DNA of 64,000 bases from Hyparrhenia diplandra (GCA_015847255.1 JADLZK010012338.1:154011-218010); one strand, 5' to 3'; positions 18,594 to 31,200 are shown, counted from the first letter of the stretch. Notes: generated by a model from the sequence alone, not told the origin. Made by a program: numbers and translations.

Positions 18594-21500
18594 GGGCTTC
18601 GAGCTGCGCCGCCCGCGTGCCGGCGGTCGGGCCGCTGGGGAAGGCGCACCACGTCCCGGCCGGTTGGCGGCCGCCCGCGCCACGGCGTGGAGAGGATGGG
18701 AGGCTCTTGTGGCCGCCGCAGTGCTGGCCACCCGGTTGGTGGCCCTCGCGATCGCATGCACGCTGCCTCGTGAGCAACCGCTGGCCGGCCGGGGCTGGCC
18801 GCCTCGACCAAGGTGGTTGGCGTCGGCCGGGGGGATGAGCCAACCGCGCTGCCGCGTGGGGGGCCCCGTCTTGGCGCCGCCGCGATGCGGGGCCGCGCGC
18901 CGGGATATCAGTAGGGTTTTTCTTGTTTTAGTTTGGAAGGACGGGCCGGTGAGCGGGATTTGAATGGGGGGCGGACGGCGGCCGGCGCCGCACGGCTTCA
19001 ACTTGGATACCGTGGAGGCGGACCTTGGAAAGTTTTGAGCCCCTCCTTGGGCGGATTTTCTCCTTTGCCCTCAGCCTACGGTTGCTCGTCGTGAGAACTA
19101 AGGGATTCCGCGGCGTTGCCACGGGTAGGAAGGGGGTATTGTTAAAGGATTTAATTGTACTATCACTAAGAAATCGATCACAATTAGTAGCTATTTGTAA
19201 CATCGGATGTTAATGACCAATTAAAATTTTGATCATGTCATCATATGCATTGTAAAGCATACATATTAGTGAACCTTGATGTCCATTAATTAAAATAAGT
19301 TTATTTATTTAGAAATTGTATGTGCTTTAGGGTTTAGTGTGAATTTGTTTTGATCACATGTGTTTGATCTCAATTAAGGTTTGGATTGATTATTTCTATA
19401 TTTATATCTTGTTGGTTTGAAATTTTATCAAATTCCATTTTGAATTTGGATTTGAAAACCCTAGTTTTAAACCCTAGTTTACCCCCTTTTTCGATATTTC
19501 AAAATCCAAGCAAAATTTGACAAAACTTTCAAAAGCTAGTTTGTAGATCTTGTTTTGTTGCACAAAAGAGGTGTACAAAGTTTTTCAAGTTTCTATATGT
19601 TTTAAAAGTAATTTTGAATTCAAGTTTCTTCCTTTTTGACCCCTTTTCAAAAAGTCATATTTAGAGGCGAATTTGCAAATTCTCCTTTTTATGAAAAGTG
19701 TAGATCTCGAAAAGTTGAGCAAATTTCATTCTTGGAGATTTTTGAGTTCAGTTCAATTTTTCAAAGTAATTTCGAAAATTCAAAGTTAGGGTTTGGCTGC
19801 TTTCTGATGGGTGGGGGAGGGAGAAGCGAGCGCGCCACCACGGTTGCTTGCCGGGCGTCAGCGTCGTCGTTCTTTCTCGCATTTCCGCCGCCGCGTGTGC
19901 TAGCGGCGCTTGGCGTGTCGAGGGAGAGCTCTTGCGTGTCCTCGCCCCGCTTGTTCTGCCGGCCCATAAATAGAAGGACCGTCGCCGTCCCTATCTTCTT
20001 TTCCGCCGCCACCGCCGACGACCTCGCTCCGCATGGCGGCACCGCTACCGGGCCCTATCGCCCAAAATGACCATGCCAATATCTCGAAACATCCTTAGCT
20101 ATGCTCCGAGCCCGATCGTGTTGGCTCGCTCCTCTTAGTTTGCATGTGGCGTCGTCTTCCTCGTTGCCGGTCGGGCGCCGCCATGATCCGCCTCGCCGTC
20201 GTCCCGCTGTTCCGGTGAGCACGGTGGAAAACCGGCTAGATATTTTGTATCGCCTCGATGTCCTGGTCATGGTCGGCTCGATCGTTTCGTGTTTGCCCGC
20301 GAGAGCCTGCCGGAACTGGGGCGTTGCCGCCCGAGTCCGCCCCGTCGCCGCGCCACCGTCGTCCACCCACCTCCGCTCCATCCCGGCGTCAATCACCTAG
20401 AGCCCTGAAGTCGCGGTGAGCTTCTAGTCATGCCCATGTCGTCCATTCATCGTTTCCCGCACCGGACTAGCCGGAACGCCCGGTCCGCGCCGGGCGAGCT
20501 CCACTTGCCGTCCGCGCGCCCATGGCCGTGCTCGGTAGGAGCCGGTTTAGTCGCGATTAGTGGGGGTTTGGTCACCTAAGTGTCCTAGACGAGTTGCCAT
20601 GCTCGCCCCGGCTGGGAATGGCTCGTGAGCCACGCCACCGTTGCCATGTCGTCGCCGCTGCCGTGGCCGCCGGCCATTGAGCCGCCGTGCTCTAGAGAAG
20701 GGGAAAAGAGGGTCGAGGAGGTGTGGGGGAGAGGGGCGTCGAGAGGGAGAAGTCCGTGTGGGGGGGGACCTCGGGACCCGGCCCGGCGAGTTCTTCGGCC
20801 GGTCAAAGCCGGCCGCCGCGATCAATCACATGGGGCTGACACCCTAGCCCCGCTTTGTCGGTGCTGGCGGCATCTTGGGCCAGCCGAGCCAGGGGCCGAA
20901 TCGCCCAAGGATGGCGGTTTCGGTTTAGATTTGTTTTCCGATTTTTCTTTAAATGTGAATAGTGTTGTTTCTTTCAAAATTCATAGAAATTCAAAAATAG
21001 CTTTTAAAATTTCTGAAACATTTTGTAGAGCCTTCCTATGAGTATTTGTATCCATGAAAATTATGAAACTTGAGTTTAGAATAGTTCTTGCATGATTTAA
21101 AAATGCCATCTTTAATTGAAAAAATGCATCTTCCATGGTTTTTAGAAAATAAAATATATTTCCAAAATTCATGAAATTTTATGTGGAGCTGTTTTTATGA
21201 TATGACCTTCTTGTAGAAAAAGTTTGGAGCCATTTTGAGATGTTTTATTTATTTATTATTTTATGCTTTATTTGTTTATTAGAAAAAAATAAGTGTGTTT
21301 AGGGGTAAAGTGACTTAGGTTTTGTGTGATCTTGAGATGGCTTTGTGGATCTTGGATCATACAACAATCAAATGGTCCTTGAGAACTCCTTAGGCAATGG
21401 TGATGATATCTTGTAGAGTAGTTCAACAAGTTGGTTTTGTTGGGTTGCAACTTTATCGTGAAGGAAAGTTGTACTCAAGTTGTTTATCATTTTCATGCAT

Positions 21501-23142
21501 TCATCAAGCATCATATTTACCATTCCATCATGTTAAAGCATGCATCATCATTTGCGTGTAGTAAGCGAGAGAGTGATGGTTCACGATGATCAAGCTTTGG
21601 AGAAGGTGCATCCATCTAAGGTGTTGGTGTCAAGTGTGACGTTGGCGGTCCAACTTCGGAATCTAACTTTCCCTGCAACACAGGCAAGCCCCGGATGCAT
21701 TTAAACCCTTCCTTGATGTTTTCAAAAGCTTTATATCACTTATGATGATAATATGTTGCATTAAGTGAATAGGACTTGATTGCAACCGTTCTTTGCATGA
21801 CTACCTTGAATTCTAGTTATTCGGAAGTTAACCCACTAGTATGAATAGGTCGATATCTTTTATGCTTAGCAATGCTTAGATTCGGTAGAAGTTGAAGGGT
21901 GGTTTCACCATTCGTGAGATAAAGGTTTTATCTTTGCTCTTCATCACGGTTATGCTTTGGAAAAGGAGAACACTCTAGTGGTGGTAATCAAAGAAATAAT
22001 GACTAATTTGAGACCGGTTGGATAACTTGCAATGAGAATGGAGTCTCTATGTAGTGTTTTAAATTTTGTGTCGATCAGGACCGTCCGTTGGTTGGTTTGT
22101 TAAGTTCGAGACAATTGAACGCATGTGCGTGGGAGAGGCTGTTGGGTCAAAGGCACGATTATCTGGTTGTCACCCCGGATAAGTCGAAACAAGTACCAAC
22201 CACATGCTTTGGTAAGCGATCTTGGGGGTGTGCCAAATCGGGAATGGCAACCGCGCCTTTGGGAGTGGAGAGATGGCGGGGAGTACAAGATACCCTCGGT
22301 GGATTAAAGTCGGGTTGGAGGTGTGCTTGTATTCTCGGGTGGCGTAGGCCTCGTTCCGTTTTGGACGAACTGGGAGATGGTTGATATATGCAAGCTTTGG
22401 TGCTACATATATCGTGTGGAAGGGAATCCCCATTTGGGTTTTGAATCGATTCGCGGATCGCCGTTGTTTTCGGATATGGAGACCCGATCTTGACCTTTCA
22501 TCGTAGTTAACAAGTGAAATTAAGTGATGGATCTAAGAAAGAGGAAGATGGTTTGATTGAGAAGTGTTTGCTCTAGTGTAGGATCACCTAGAGTATATGA
22601 GCTACTAATTTGAAATAAAATATTGAAAGTAAGGATCCACTATTAGTAAGCTTTTTACGCAAAATGAGTCCTTGATCTTGCTAAAACCTTATCTTGATTC
22701 CCACGGCCGGTATTCACGAGTTTTCTCCTCTTTTCTTTAGTCGGTTAAGTCTTGTTGAGTACTCCCGTACTCGGGGTTCTTTGACCCTTGTTGCGGTGAT
22801 GACTCGCTAACCGAGGTTATGTCGGTGGGCTCGACATGATCTAGTTATCCCCTATAGTTACGTTCTACTTCCGCAATTAAGTTAAGTTTACTCAAATGTA
22901 ACTTACTCACATTTTGTAAAATTAATGTTATTATTCTTAGTACTCGATCTATATTTTTGTAACAAATGTTGTAATGTTGTAGCTACTCCTTTGTTGATCC
23001 TGGTATGAGGTGTAATCGGGGTTTTCGATGACACACGACAAGGGCTTCTTGAGTTATTGGGTGTATCTACACTAAATGTCGAGGTCTTTAGGACAATGAC
23101 AGTGTGCGAGGTGGGCCCAAGTAATTAGGAGGTTCTGTCACA
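18594..23142 (+). repeat. long LTR-like sequence ending TGTCACA, plus orientation, left-truncated
   Basis: This has a GC-rich front (18594-20900, interrupted by an AT-rich stretch at 19200-19700), an AT-rich middle and an end with GGTTCTGTCACA at 23142. The last kilobase resembles the reverse complement of 3835-4806 (shared TTGAATCGATTCG and GTTAAGTCTTG-type segments), so both belong to one LTR family. No convincing protein-coding region was found. The left part may be a different element, because no boundary motif was seen between 18594 and about 22000. Confidence 0.4.
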
Positions 23143-23209
23143 CTATTGAGGACAATTACTTTGTGCGGGTTAGAAACTGAGTTTTAATAAATAATGAAGA
23201 ACTTAAATG

Positions 23210-23450
23210 TAGTCCCCTCAGTTTCAAATTATAGTTCGTTTGACTTTTTTGACCCCAAGTTTGACCACTCGTCTTATTCAAAAAAATTGCACAAAAACAA
23301 TCAAATTTAAGTCATTCTTAAATACTATTTGTTAATAAAGAAAGCCATAACAAAAAGAAGTGATACTTTGCACAAAATTTTGAATAAGACGGCGGTCAAA
23401 GTTGGGGTTGAAAAAGTCAAACAAACTACAATTTGGAGCGGGTTTAGTAT
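23210..23450. repeat. MITE, Stowaway-like, diverged
   Basis: The two halves are inverted repeats: TTTCAAATTATAGTTCGTTTGAC near the left end pairs with GTCAAACAAACTACAATTTG near the right end, and both ends abut TA. Internal CGTCTTATTCAAAA pairs with TTTTGAATAAGACG. Confidence 0.65.
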
Positions 23451-25690
23451 AAATCATGCTTATTTAATCTTTTACTCGTCTCTCGAGACACGAAGCGAAG
23501 CGTTTAACTTCCGCTGGCGGCCGGCCGCGACGAGTACCCATAAAATAAGTGCACTTTTTGACCAAAGACCTTTTCTACGGGGCCTTTGTTCACAAAAAAG
23601 TTTCACCGCGTTGCGGTGAAGGCTCTTTAGGGCTTCCCCCAATGCATGCTTTTTGCTTGTAGCCTCAAGTGCCATATAGGATTAGATAAAAAAGTAGGTG
23701 CTCTATTCTTGTCATAGTGGCTTGCGGAAGCTACATGTGCTTAAGGAGAGAGAAGATGGTCCATGCTGAAAAAGTAGAGGGAGAGGAAATAAAGGTGTGA
23801 CATGATGAAAGCAAAAAGGTTATGTGCAAGCCACAAACAATAATTTTTGCATTGTGTAATAAATAGTAGTCTCAATATTTCCTCATCTACTATGTGGATC
23901 ACTTTATTTGTACTAGAACCACTACCACTTGTAGCCCCCATTGGCCTTGCCCGCTTTACACAAAAGGCGTCTATAACATGTGCTCGAAATTGGTGGTAGT
24001 ACATGTTTTTTTTCGGATTCTTGAAATCTCATCTCCAAAATTCTAGAATCAGCTGCCTCTTTGGAAGCTACGTGTACTGTACTTGGATTTTTTTCTATAA
24101 GATTCTACAATCCATGTACACGTGCTGACCATATGCACATCCTTGCATGCAAATCCTTTGCGTATCCTACACACCTCGTTGAAGATAGGGCACACGTGCG
24201 CCTGCCGTGGGTAATGCGGGGCGGCGCTAATTACCCGGTACTCCCTCCACCTCGCTGAAGATAGGGCACACGTACGCCCTTTGTCATGTGCAGGCAGCGG
24301 CCTTATATGCTTTCAAGTTTCAAGCCCCGGAGTACTACTCCCTCCATCCGTCCCACAAATTCGGCGGTGAAAAGTTCGCGGTGCTTGGGACCCGGCAAAT
24401 AAAAATGATTTTCATCAAGAGAAAAAAAAATAATGAAGTCTCGAGAACCTACGTGTTATGGTGGCGACTGGTAGGGGCAATTTAGGGTCAATTTCCATTT
24501 CACCTTTGGTTTTGCATACACAAGTTGGACAGATTTCAATTGCATGCCAATTTCAGCGACAATCAAACACATGCACACAACTTGCCTACAAATAATCAAC
24601 CAACTTAACTCCGGAGAGATTAAATAAGGTCTAAAGATTTCCTACAATCATCCATCATACAAATGCGTCCATGGCCACCATAGTAGTATAACCCGCCACG
24701 ATGCTAAGATTATTAAAGATTACATATGACCACTAATTAAGATAGATAAAGAGAACCAAAATATCACCAACTCTTTGGCACCAAGCATCAAAAGCGAGAG
24801 CCTACGAAGAAGAGCATCATCTTGCATCGTCACCATCATCCTTATCCACCGCATCATCACCATCATCCTTATAAGGACCCCGGCGAATTCCTACACTTGA
24901 AGTATAAAATACTATTCAATCGCGTATACAAGGTTAATGACACGGTAGAAAACTATGCTATTGCTGACACCGGCGGATCATATCTTTGAGACCCCATGCC
25001 CGAAGACACGGCGAAAACGGCGAGCTTGCTTCCTTCTCGCCCGGCCTCGCTTTCGCGCGACCTTCTTGGGCGCTAGCCATGGCCCGCAGTTCGGATGAGC
25101 ATACATGCCGGCGACAATGGCGCCTTATTCTAGCGCTTTGTCAGTATCTCCTTAGCCTCCTCCCCCCCGGCGGCTTCTTCTCCTTCCTCGCCTTATTTGC
25201 CGCTGCCGCTTCTTCTCCGCCCTCGCTGTCGCTAGGGTTTCCTTCGCTAGTGTCCCTCCACAATGGGTTTGGGTCCTGATTACGTGGCGTCGTCATCTTC
25301 AATGGCGGCGGGGTGGGGGAGAGGGGCGAGGAGTGGCGGCGGCGGTGCGCGTTGTGGGGAAAGCGAGGGAGTGGAAAGCCGGAGCGGAGGGAAAGGAGTG
25401 GGAGTTGCGGCGCTAGGCATGCGGACGGGGTTAGACACGAGACAAGATATGGCCCAGGGGGCACCAATTTTAATTATTTCAATTTTTATCTTGAATAACC
25501 TAACCGCACCGGCAACTTTATGTCCGGTGCATATTTGCGGCGCTGTATTGTATGATGCGAGATCGGTAGGTATGTTGGCCTCTCCCGCAATTTCGGTGGT
25601 AGCACGCGCCGCGGGAAAGAAACAGACCGGGTCCCACCGCTACGGCGTGCGTGTGCGGTGTAGATAGTATACAAAAGAGAGAGTGGTGGG
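23451..25690. other. no supported gene; short repeat fragments
   Basis: A duplicated segment GAAGATAGGGCACACGT occurs at about 24181 and 24256. A MITE-end fragment TACTCCCTCCATCC lies near 24336, and a duplicated CACCATCATCCTTAT near 24831 and 24858. The variant tail motif GCGTATCCTACACACCTC at about 24162 relates to the F-box-like array to the right. A GC-rich stretch at 25000-25450 has open frames on both strands, but none was recognised. Confidence 0.4.
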
Positions 25691-25704
25691 TCCTACTAGT
25701 TGAA

Positions 25705-26310
25705 TAACTAAAAAAATGCTAGTATAGCTCATAAACCAGAAAACTAAATTAAATTCCGATTAGTACACCATTGAATTCGTTTCAAAAAATTCTCCGGAAC
25801 AAGATGTCACATGGATATATTTATACTAGATAAAATTATAAGTGGGTCCCATAGATGGTTGTTAGTGTCGAGTCTTTGTAGAGATACATAATGATGATGT
25901 GAGTGTGGGAGGAAGTGGTATAGAGATGAGAATCGATGACTCTTGTAGGAGTGATAGAGGAAGCATTTAAAGGATGAAGAGTGCGGATTAAGCCCACCAT
26001 TGCGGAAGCGCCCACCGATGCCGCCTCGCCACCGTGGTTCTCGCCGGCGTTCCACCGCACTCATGTTTCTCTATTTTCTTCCTCTATACATCCTAGTCAT
26101 CAAGATTCTCTCCCACACTCAATCATCCCTTCTTTTATATCTCTACTCTATACTAACTATCATCGGTCGCGGGGCCTACTTGTAATTTTATCAAAATATA
26201 TCCATGTGAGATCTAGTTTTGAAGGATTAATTAAAGCGAATTCAATGTGTAATCGAATTTAATTTGGACTTTTGGTTTGTGAGTTATAAGATTTTTTAGG
26301 CGGTTCAAGT
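25705..26310. repeat. foldback element with long terminal inverted repeats
   Basis: The left arm (about 25705-25965) and right arm (about 26050-26310) are inverted copies of about 250 bp. TCACATGGATATATTT on the left pairs with AAATATATCCATGTGA on the right, and GAGTGTGGGAGG pairs with CTCCCACACTC. The GC-rich loop of about 85 bp (CCGATGCCGCCTCGCCACCG) lies between. The long arms suggest a Mutator-type or foldback MITE. The outer ends and target duplication were not fixed. Confidence 0.65.
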
Positions 26311-26884
26311 GGTGGGGCCATTGCTTGTGCTCCCTCATCTCTTCTGCCCGGCGCATGCTCTTATGTGGCTCTTTAGCGTAGGTGCGGGAAGTGCACCGGG
26401 AATACGGCGTTTCTTTGGGACACGATGTGATACGAAGCTTTCTGATGGTAGCCTCACCAAACTAGTCGGCGTGGTGTATACCCGGTAGTTTTTACGATCA
26501 CCGGTCGCGAGCCAGGCGGTGCCGTGTGGTAGTGGGTGACACCGTGACGTGGGAGGCGAGGGGAAGTGATGGCTCAATACAAGTTGTACTAGTACGTGAC
26601 ACAAAAAATCAGCATCCATGTGCTGAGCACATACTATCTGCACCATCCATTTTGCATTGAGATGTGTGCACCACACCCGGCGAGAGAGATTTGGCACCAC
26701 GGTGAAAAAAAGTGAACACGGGGTGGGAACAACGTGTAAACACGAATCTCATCAACCATGCATATCTTTATGCGGTATGATCGATCTTATCAAATTAATA
26801 AGCTTGTTCGATCGAGATCATCAACAATCCTATACATAAAAAAAATCGTAAATACATCAAGCATATTATCGTGCATATGATCCA

Positions 26885-27592
26885 TCAAATACCGCACTTT
26901 ACTAACGGCGAATAAACTCTCACCTTTGTTTTGCGGATCCTACACTCCTCACTGCTTGAGAACATGTGCGGCGGTGGGATCCCGTCAATCGAAAGTTTTA
27001 CGCACCATCTTTCCCCTGCGGCGATGCCCATCATGGCGAGGAGGCTCGGTGGGGCGGCATCACGGTATTGTGGATACCACACACCAAAGGCTGGCAAAAG
27101 CGATCCCATTTATGTAATTTCAATAGAATGGAAGTTACGGAAGGTCGGCGTCGGCCAGATCTCGGGTCCTCGTAGCCGATCTCCGCATCAACCGCGGGCA
27201 TATTCGTCGGTGGCGGCCGGTGTTAACCACTGTAGAGCAACGGGAGGACATACTTGGTGGCTTCATGCTCCCACAAAACCCAGCGGCGGGCGGTGTAGCA
27301 TCCCCAGCGGCGGCACGGCGGTGTCATGGCCTGCGATGAAGATGTCAAACAAGCCGTCTGCGAAGCACGCCTCGGGTTTTCGACGGCGGCGGTCGGGTGA
27401 TAATATTCTCGCGGTACTCGTGCCATTGCGGTACAGCACCCGGTTCGGGGATGCTCCATCCACGAGGTCGCCGCGCAGCGCTTTCATCTGCGAGCGGGTG
27501 GCCGCGTTGGTGAGGTCCAACATGGGATCTTACGAGACCTTGGCGACTCGAATCGCGATCTCTGCAAGCATGTCCAGCGGAAGGTTTTCCAT
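26885..27592 (-). pseudogene. F-box-like family pseudogene 1
   Basis: From ATG 27592 the minus strand reads an N-terminal MENLPLDMLAEIAIRVAKVS, an F-box-like start, then an in-frame TAA, then DPMLDLTNAATRSQMKALR and SPNRVLYRNG and KPEACFADGLFDIF. The C-terminal piece (about 26930) has the Cys motif SSEECRIRK. The layout resembles plant F-box-like proteins with Sel1-like AAxGHxxA helices and a Cys-rich tail, of the At1g67340/At2g35280 kind. That assignment rests on motif memory and not on a search. Such proteins usually act as substrate adaptors of SCF ubiquitin ligases. The stop and frameshifts mean no functional product is expected. Confidence 0.5.
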
Positions 27593-27879
27593 GGCGCGAG
27601 GTGGCGGGGGCTTTTTTGGTGGAAAGCTCTAGGCGCTCTACTAGCCAAGTTTTGTGTGGTGAAGAGTGGTCGCTAGCACCGGGCCGGCGGGAGGCGAATA
27701 GCGGTGGCGCTTCGGTTGGTGTTGGTGATGAGCACCAAATGCGGGTGTCGGCCAGCGTGGTGCGAGGGGCGTGGGATTTTTTATGCGGCCGGCGGTGCGG
27801 TCGGCGGAGGTGTCAGCGGACGGACATGACACGTGGAGCGAGCCCAAGGAAATGGGCGGGCGCTTTTTTCGGTCAAAAA

Positions 27880-28130
27880 AAAATCATTAGATGCTCGAAA
27901 AATGTTGTTTCGAGTTGTATTTTTGAAATACAAATTTCAAATGTTGTCGATGGAACATGATATATAAGAGTAATAGATGTAACAAGACAATCTCTTGATA
28001 GAGAACGATTTTAAAAAATACTAGAAAGAAAAACCATCACATTTGGAGTTACCATGAGGGAGAAAGACTAGTCACAAGTTTTGACCACAAATTAAAAGAA
28101 AAAATTAGGGTTCTTGAGCCCTGAAAGTCT
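27880..28130. repeat. dispersed block R1, first copy
   Basis: The AT-rich block runs from ATCATTAGATGCTC through ACAATCTCTTGATAGAG and AAACCATCACATTTGG to TTAGGGTTCTTGA. Related copies lie at about 30895-31045, 32610-32850, 36480-36720, 38850-39110 and 41390-41590, always close to an F-box-like unit or its tail. It marks the tandem duplication unit, being downstream or intergenic sequence of the family. No coding potential was seen. Confidence 0.75.
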
Positions 28131-28243
28131 CCGACATGGTGGCACACGGCGTGCCGCGGATGTTAGGGATATGCGGTCTCTAGCGACGGAAGGACAAGCA
28201 CAATTGATCCCGAGAACCTATCGTTCCTATCTATGCTATCGGT

Positions 28244-29133
28244 TTATGCTCTTTGGCCTTTCGATCGGCGAGTGCAACACGGACGGAAGAACTTACTACA
28301 CTCGGCGCGGATCCTACACTCCTCGCTGCAGAAAATGCACCACAACCTCCCGTTTGTCGTTCGGCATAATGGCCGCACCATCTGGCTCTACGCGATGCCC
28401 GATCTGGCGAGGCACCGGTTGGGCTAGAAGGAGGAAGATCTTTGCCTGCATTGCATAGTGCGTGACCGCGAGTGGTTGTACAACACTTCGCCTTGCACGT
28501 GTGCGGGGCTACGTACAGCTCGTGCTCTTCGAGGGTGCAGCCATCGTTGCCGCCGTGTCGCGCTCCGGCTCCAACAACACCGGCACGGGCATCGTCGTCG
28601 GCGGCGGCGTTCCACAGCAGAGAAGAAGGGCGTGCACATACCGGCGAGTGCATGCCCTGAGTTGGCGGCTTGTTCGGCAAGTCGGCGGCGGCAAGAGCGG
28701 TGCCGCGGCCTTCTAGGAACCACGGCAAACAAGCGCTCTTCGCACGCCTCGGGTTGCGACCCGCGGCGAAGCTTGGCAATGAGACTCGCGCAATACTCGC
28801 GCGGTAGTACTCCGACCCCGACCCTCCTTTGGATCCTCTGCGCGACCATGCCGACCGCGGGAGTCTTGTCCTCAAGCAACTCCCGCGGAAGGTTCTCCAT
28901 GACTCGAGATGCAAAAGGCGAGCTTGGTGAACATAGTCTCGCCGCACAGTAGTAGCCCCTGCAGTACAGCACCGATCGGTGGGATGCTCCGATCCCACTA
29001 AGGGGGGTCATCGCACACCGCTTTCATCGCGAGCCGGGTGGCCCTTGATTGGCGAGGTCCAACATGGGATCTTTGAGACCTTGGCGACTTGAATCGCGAT
29101 CTCTGCAAGCATGTCACGCGGAAGGTTTTCCAT
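28244..29133 (-). pseudogene. F-box-like family pseudogene 2, possibly chimeric
   Basis: ATG 29133 gives MENLPRDMLAEIAIQVAKVS before a frameshift. A second family start, ATG 28900 (MENLPRELLEDKTPAVGMVA), lies inside the same unit. Further on come YCASLIAKLRRGSQPEACEE and an alanine/histidine-rich helical region. The tail, FCSEECRIRAECSKFF, ends at the TAA 28244-28246. This tail is the best preserved of the array (Cys-X4-Cys plus flanking Cys). Two starts in one unit suggest fusion of two duplicated copies. Several frames are needed to read it, so it is broken. Confidence 0.5.
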
Positions 29134-29394
29134 GGCGCGAGGCGGCGGGGGGCTTTTTTTGTGCGGTCAAGAGTGGTATTTGTCACCGGCGGCGGGGGAG
29201 CGGTAACATGTGTTGGTGAGCACCGTGGGTGTCCGGCCAGCGGGTGCGAGGACGGGTGTCGTCCGGCCAGCGCAATCCGGTGGAGGTGTCCGGTGACGGA
29301 CATGACACGCTGAACGAGTCTAAGGAAGTGGGCAGACGCCTTTTTTTTAGTCAAGAAAAACTAACCCAATGCGGGTGTGTACTAAGATAAACAT

Positions 29395-29935
29395 TTTCAA
29401 ACTATTACTACATGTTTTCCATGACAAGATGATCTCAAATCAAAAGTTGTAAACTATAAAGTTTCATGGATAGTTGAGAACTACAATCGGTATGTTTGAG
29501 GCTTGTCTATCCGAAGTCACTTAAAACATTTAAATTTCAATTTTCAATCTTTTTGAAATTGAGGCGTAGTTTTCCTTTACAAGATAATGTCAAATCAAAA
29601 GTTTTTAAGCTAGAGAGCTTCATAACTTAGCAAGATCGACAATTCTTATTTTGGTTGTTTCCCCATCCGACATAGTGCAAATGACATTGTTCACAAATCT
29701 TAGAAATCTCTCTCATAGATCCATAAACTTTATGAGGCGTGTAAATCTAGTGAATAATGTTACCGCGGCGTCGTCGGATGAATAAATGACCAATATAAAA
29801 AAATATGTACATCTTAAGAAGCTATACAACTTTTGTGTTCATTACTTCTTCTGCTTTGAAATCATTAGATGCCGAAAAATGTTGTTTGAAGTTGTATTTT
29901 TGAAATCAAATTTCAAATTTTTTTTGAGATTACAT
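29395..29935. repeat. dispersed block R2, copy 1
   Basis: The AT-rich block contains AAAGTTTCATGGATAGTTGA, TTTTTGAAATTGAGGCGTA, CTTAGCAAGATCGACAATTC and GTTTCCCCATCCGACATAGTG. Copies 2 (35770-36480, with an insertion) and 3 (38460-38850) have the same order. It lies upstream of the family start codons on the minus strand, so it is part of the duplicated unit. Confidence 0.75.
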
Positions 29936-30359
29936 AGTACAACGCACATGCTCAACACGCCGCATAAAACCCTACCCCTATGAGCACCTTTGAAGGATTG
30001 AGCCAACAAATCTTGAAGTTCACGAAGTCACCACAGGCGCCTATGTTGCCGGCGGACGTCCGCCCGCCACTTACATGCATAGCGCCGGAAAATCGTTGAA
30101 TAAATCCGAGGATAAAATGTCACACCCGGCATTTGAACGGGAGAACATGACAAGAGTAAGGGCACTCCCAACCCGAGACTCTATGGTAGAGTCTAATAAG
30201 GTCATTTATTATCTCTAATATCGTGGACTTAGAGTCTAAATAAGACTTGGAGTCTTGGTTATTCTCCATCTCTCTTCCATAAATATCTTTGCAACATCGG
30301 CGCCACATCGACCAAATTACAATAAATATGAATGTAATAAATACGCTTTGTAGACTCTA

Positions 30360-30591
30360 CTCCCTCCATCCCTAAATGTTTGTCTTTCTCGCTTCCAGAA
30401 ACTACTGCTGGCAATTATATATTAAAATATATAAATATTTATGCTAAGTAATTAGTATCATCGGAAAGATATTTTTGTCTAGTTTTTGATAAATTTATTT
30501 GTAAACATAAATTTTGCATGTATTTTGTACAAATCGAGTCAAACTTGTGGCACGAAAACCAACGGCGACGGTCAATTAGGGATGGAGGGAG
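30360..30591. repeat. Stowaway MITE (232 bp)
   Basis: The ends are CTCCCTCCATCCCTAA and TTAGGGATGGAGGGAG, flanked by TA at 30358-30359 and 30592-30593. The short AT-rich interior without coding fits a Stowaway/mariner MITE. Confidence 0.93.
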
Positions 30592-30630
30592 TATGGTAGA
30601 GTTTGCATTGTGAGTGCTTTAATAGATGTA

Positions 30631-30895
30631 CTCCCTCCGTTCCAAAAAGCTTGCAATTATGCGAAGCGTGTCGGTCAAATTTTCTCAACTTTGACTAGAT
30701 AGGTTTGAGATAACATGTGCAACATTTATATCTCCAAATAAATTTATTAAAAAACTAGATTTAAAGATCTTTCGATGATACTATTTACTTAGTATAAATA
30801 TTTATATATTTTAATATATAATTGCCGGCAATTTAAAACGTTGACTCCTCGGGAGGCGAGAATTGCATGTTTTTATGGAGCGGAGACGGAGGGAG
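30631..30895. repeat. Stowaway MITE (265 bp), inverted relative to its neighbour
   Basis: The ends are CTCCCTCCGTTCC and GGAGACGGAGGGAG, with TA duplications at 30629-30630 and 30896-30897. Its core TAAATATTTATATATTTTAA is the reverse complement of the core of the MITE at 30360-30591. Confidence 0.93.
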
Positions 30896-31029
30896 TAACA
30901 AAACAATCTCTTGATAGAAGCGATTTTTTAAAAATAGAAAAAAAACCATCACATTTGGACTCTTAGTACTACTGTATGAGGGAGAAAGACTATTCACAAG
31001 TTTTGACCACAGGTCTAAAAGAAAAATTA

Positions 31030-31200
31030 CTAGGGTTCTTGAGTCTTTAGATTGAAGAGGCCCTCCACGGAGGATCCTCTGTGGCCATGGCGGAGCCGGG
31101 GCGCAAATGTCGTCTCAAGCAACTCCCGCGGAAAAAGTTCTCCATGGGTGGCTCGGCGCGCCGCATGCGGCTTTCCTCGAGGCTCGGCGTGCACCGTGGG
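31030..31200 (-). pseudogene. F-box-like family fragment (N-terminus only)
   Basis: ATG 31145 begins MENFFRGSC, and the DNA (CTCAAGCAACTCCCGCGG) matches the second start in pseudogene 2 around 28870-28900. The similarity ends soon after. It lies directly after a copy of block R1. A variant of the tail motif (GTCCTACACACCTC) is near 31426. Confidence 0.5.

Noticed and set aside
18573..21041. Several 60-140 codon frames in GC-rich sequence on both strands
   Set aside because: Products are Ala/Pro/Arg-rich without domains. The sequence behaves as LTR-like repeat DNA.
25140..25296. Minus-strand 51-codon start (MTTPRNQDPNPLW...) that could be a host exon
   Set aside because: No splice context or known motif could be confirmed. 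A plus-strand frame overlaps it, so it was left as unknown GC-rich sequence.
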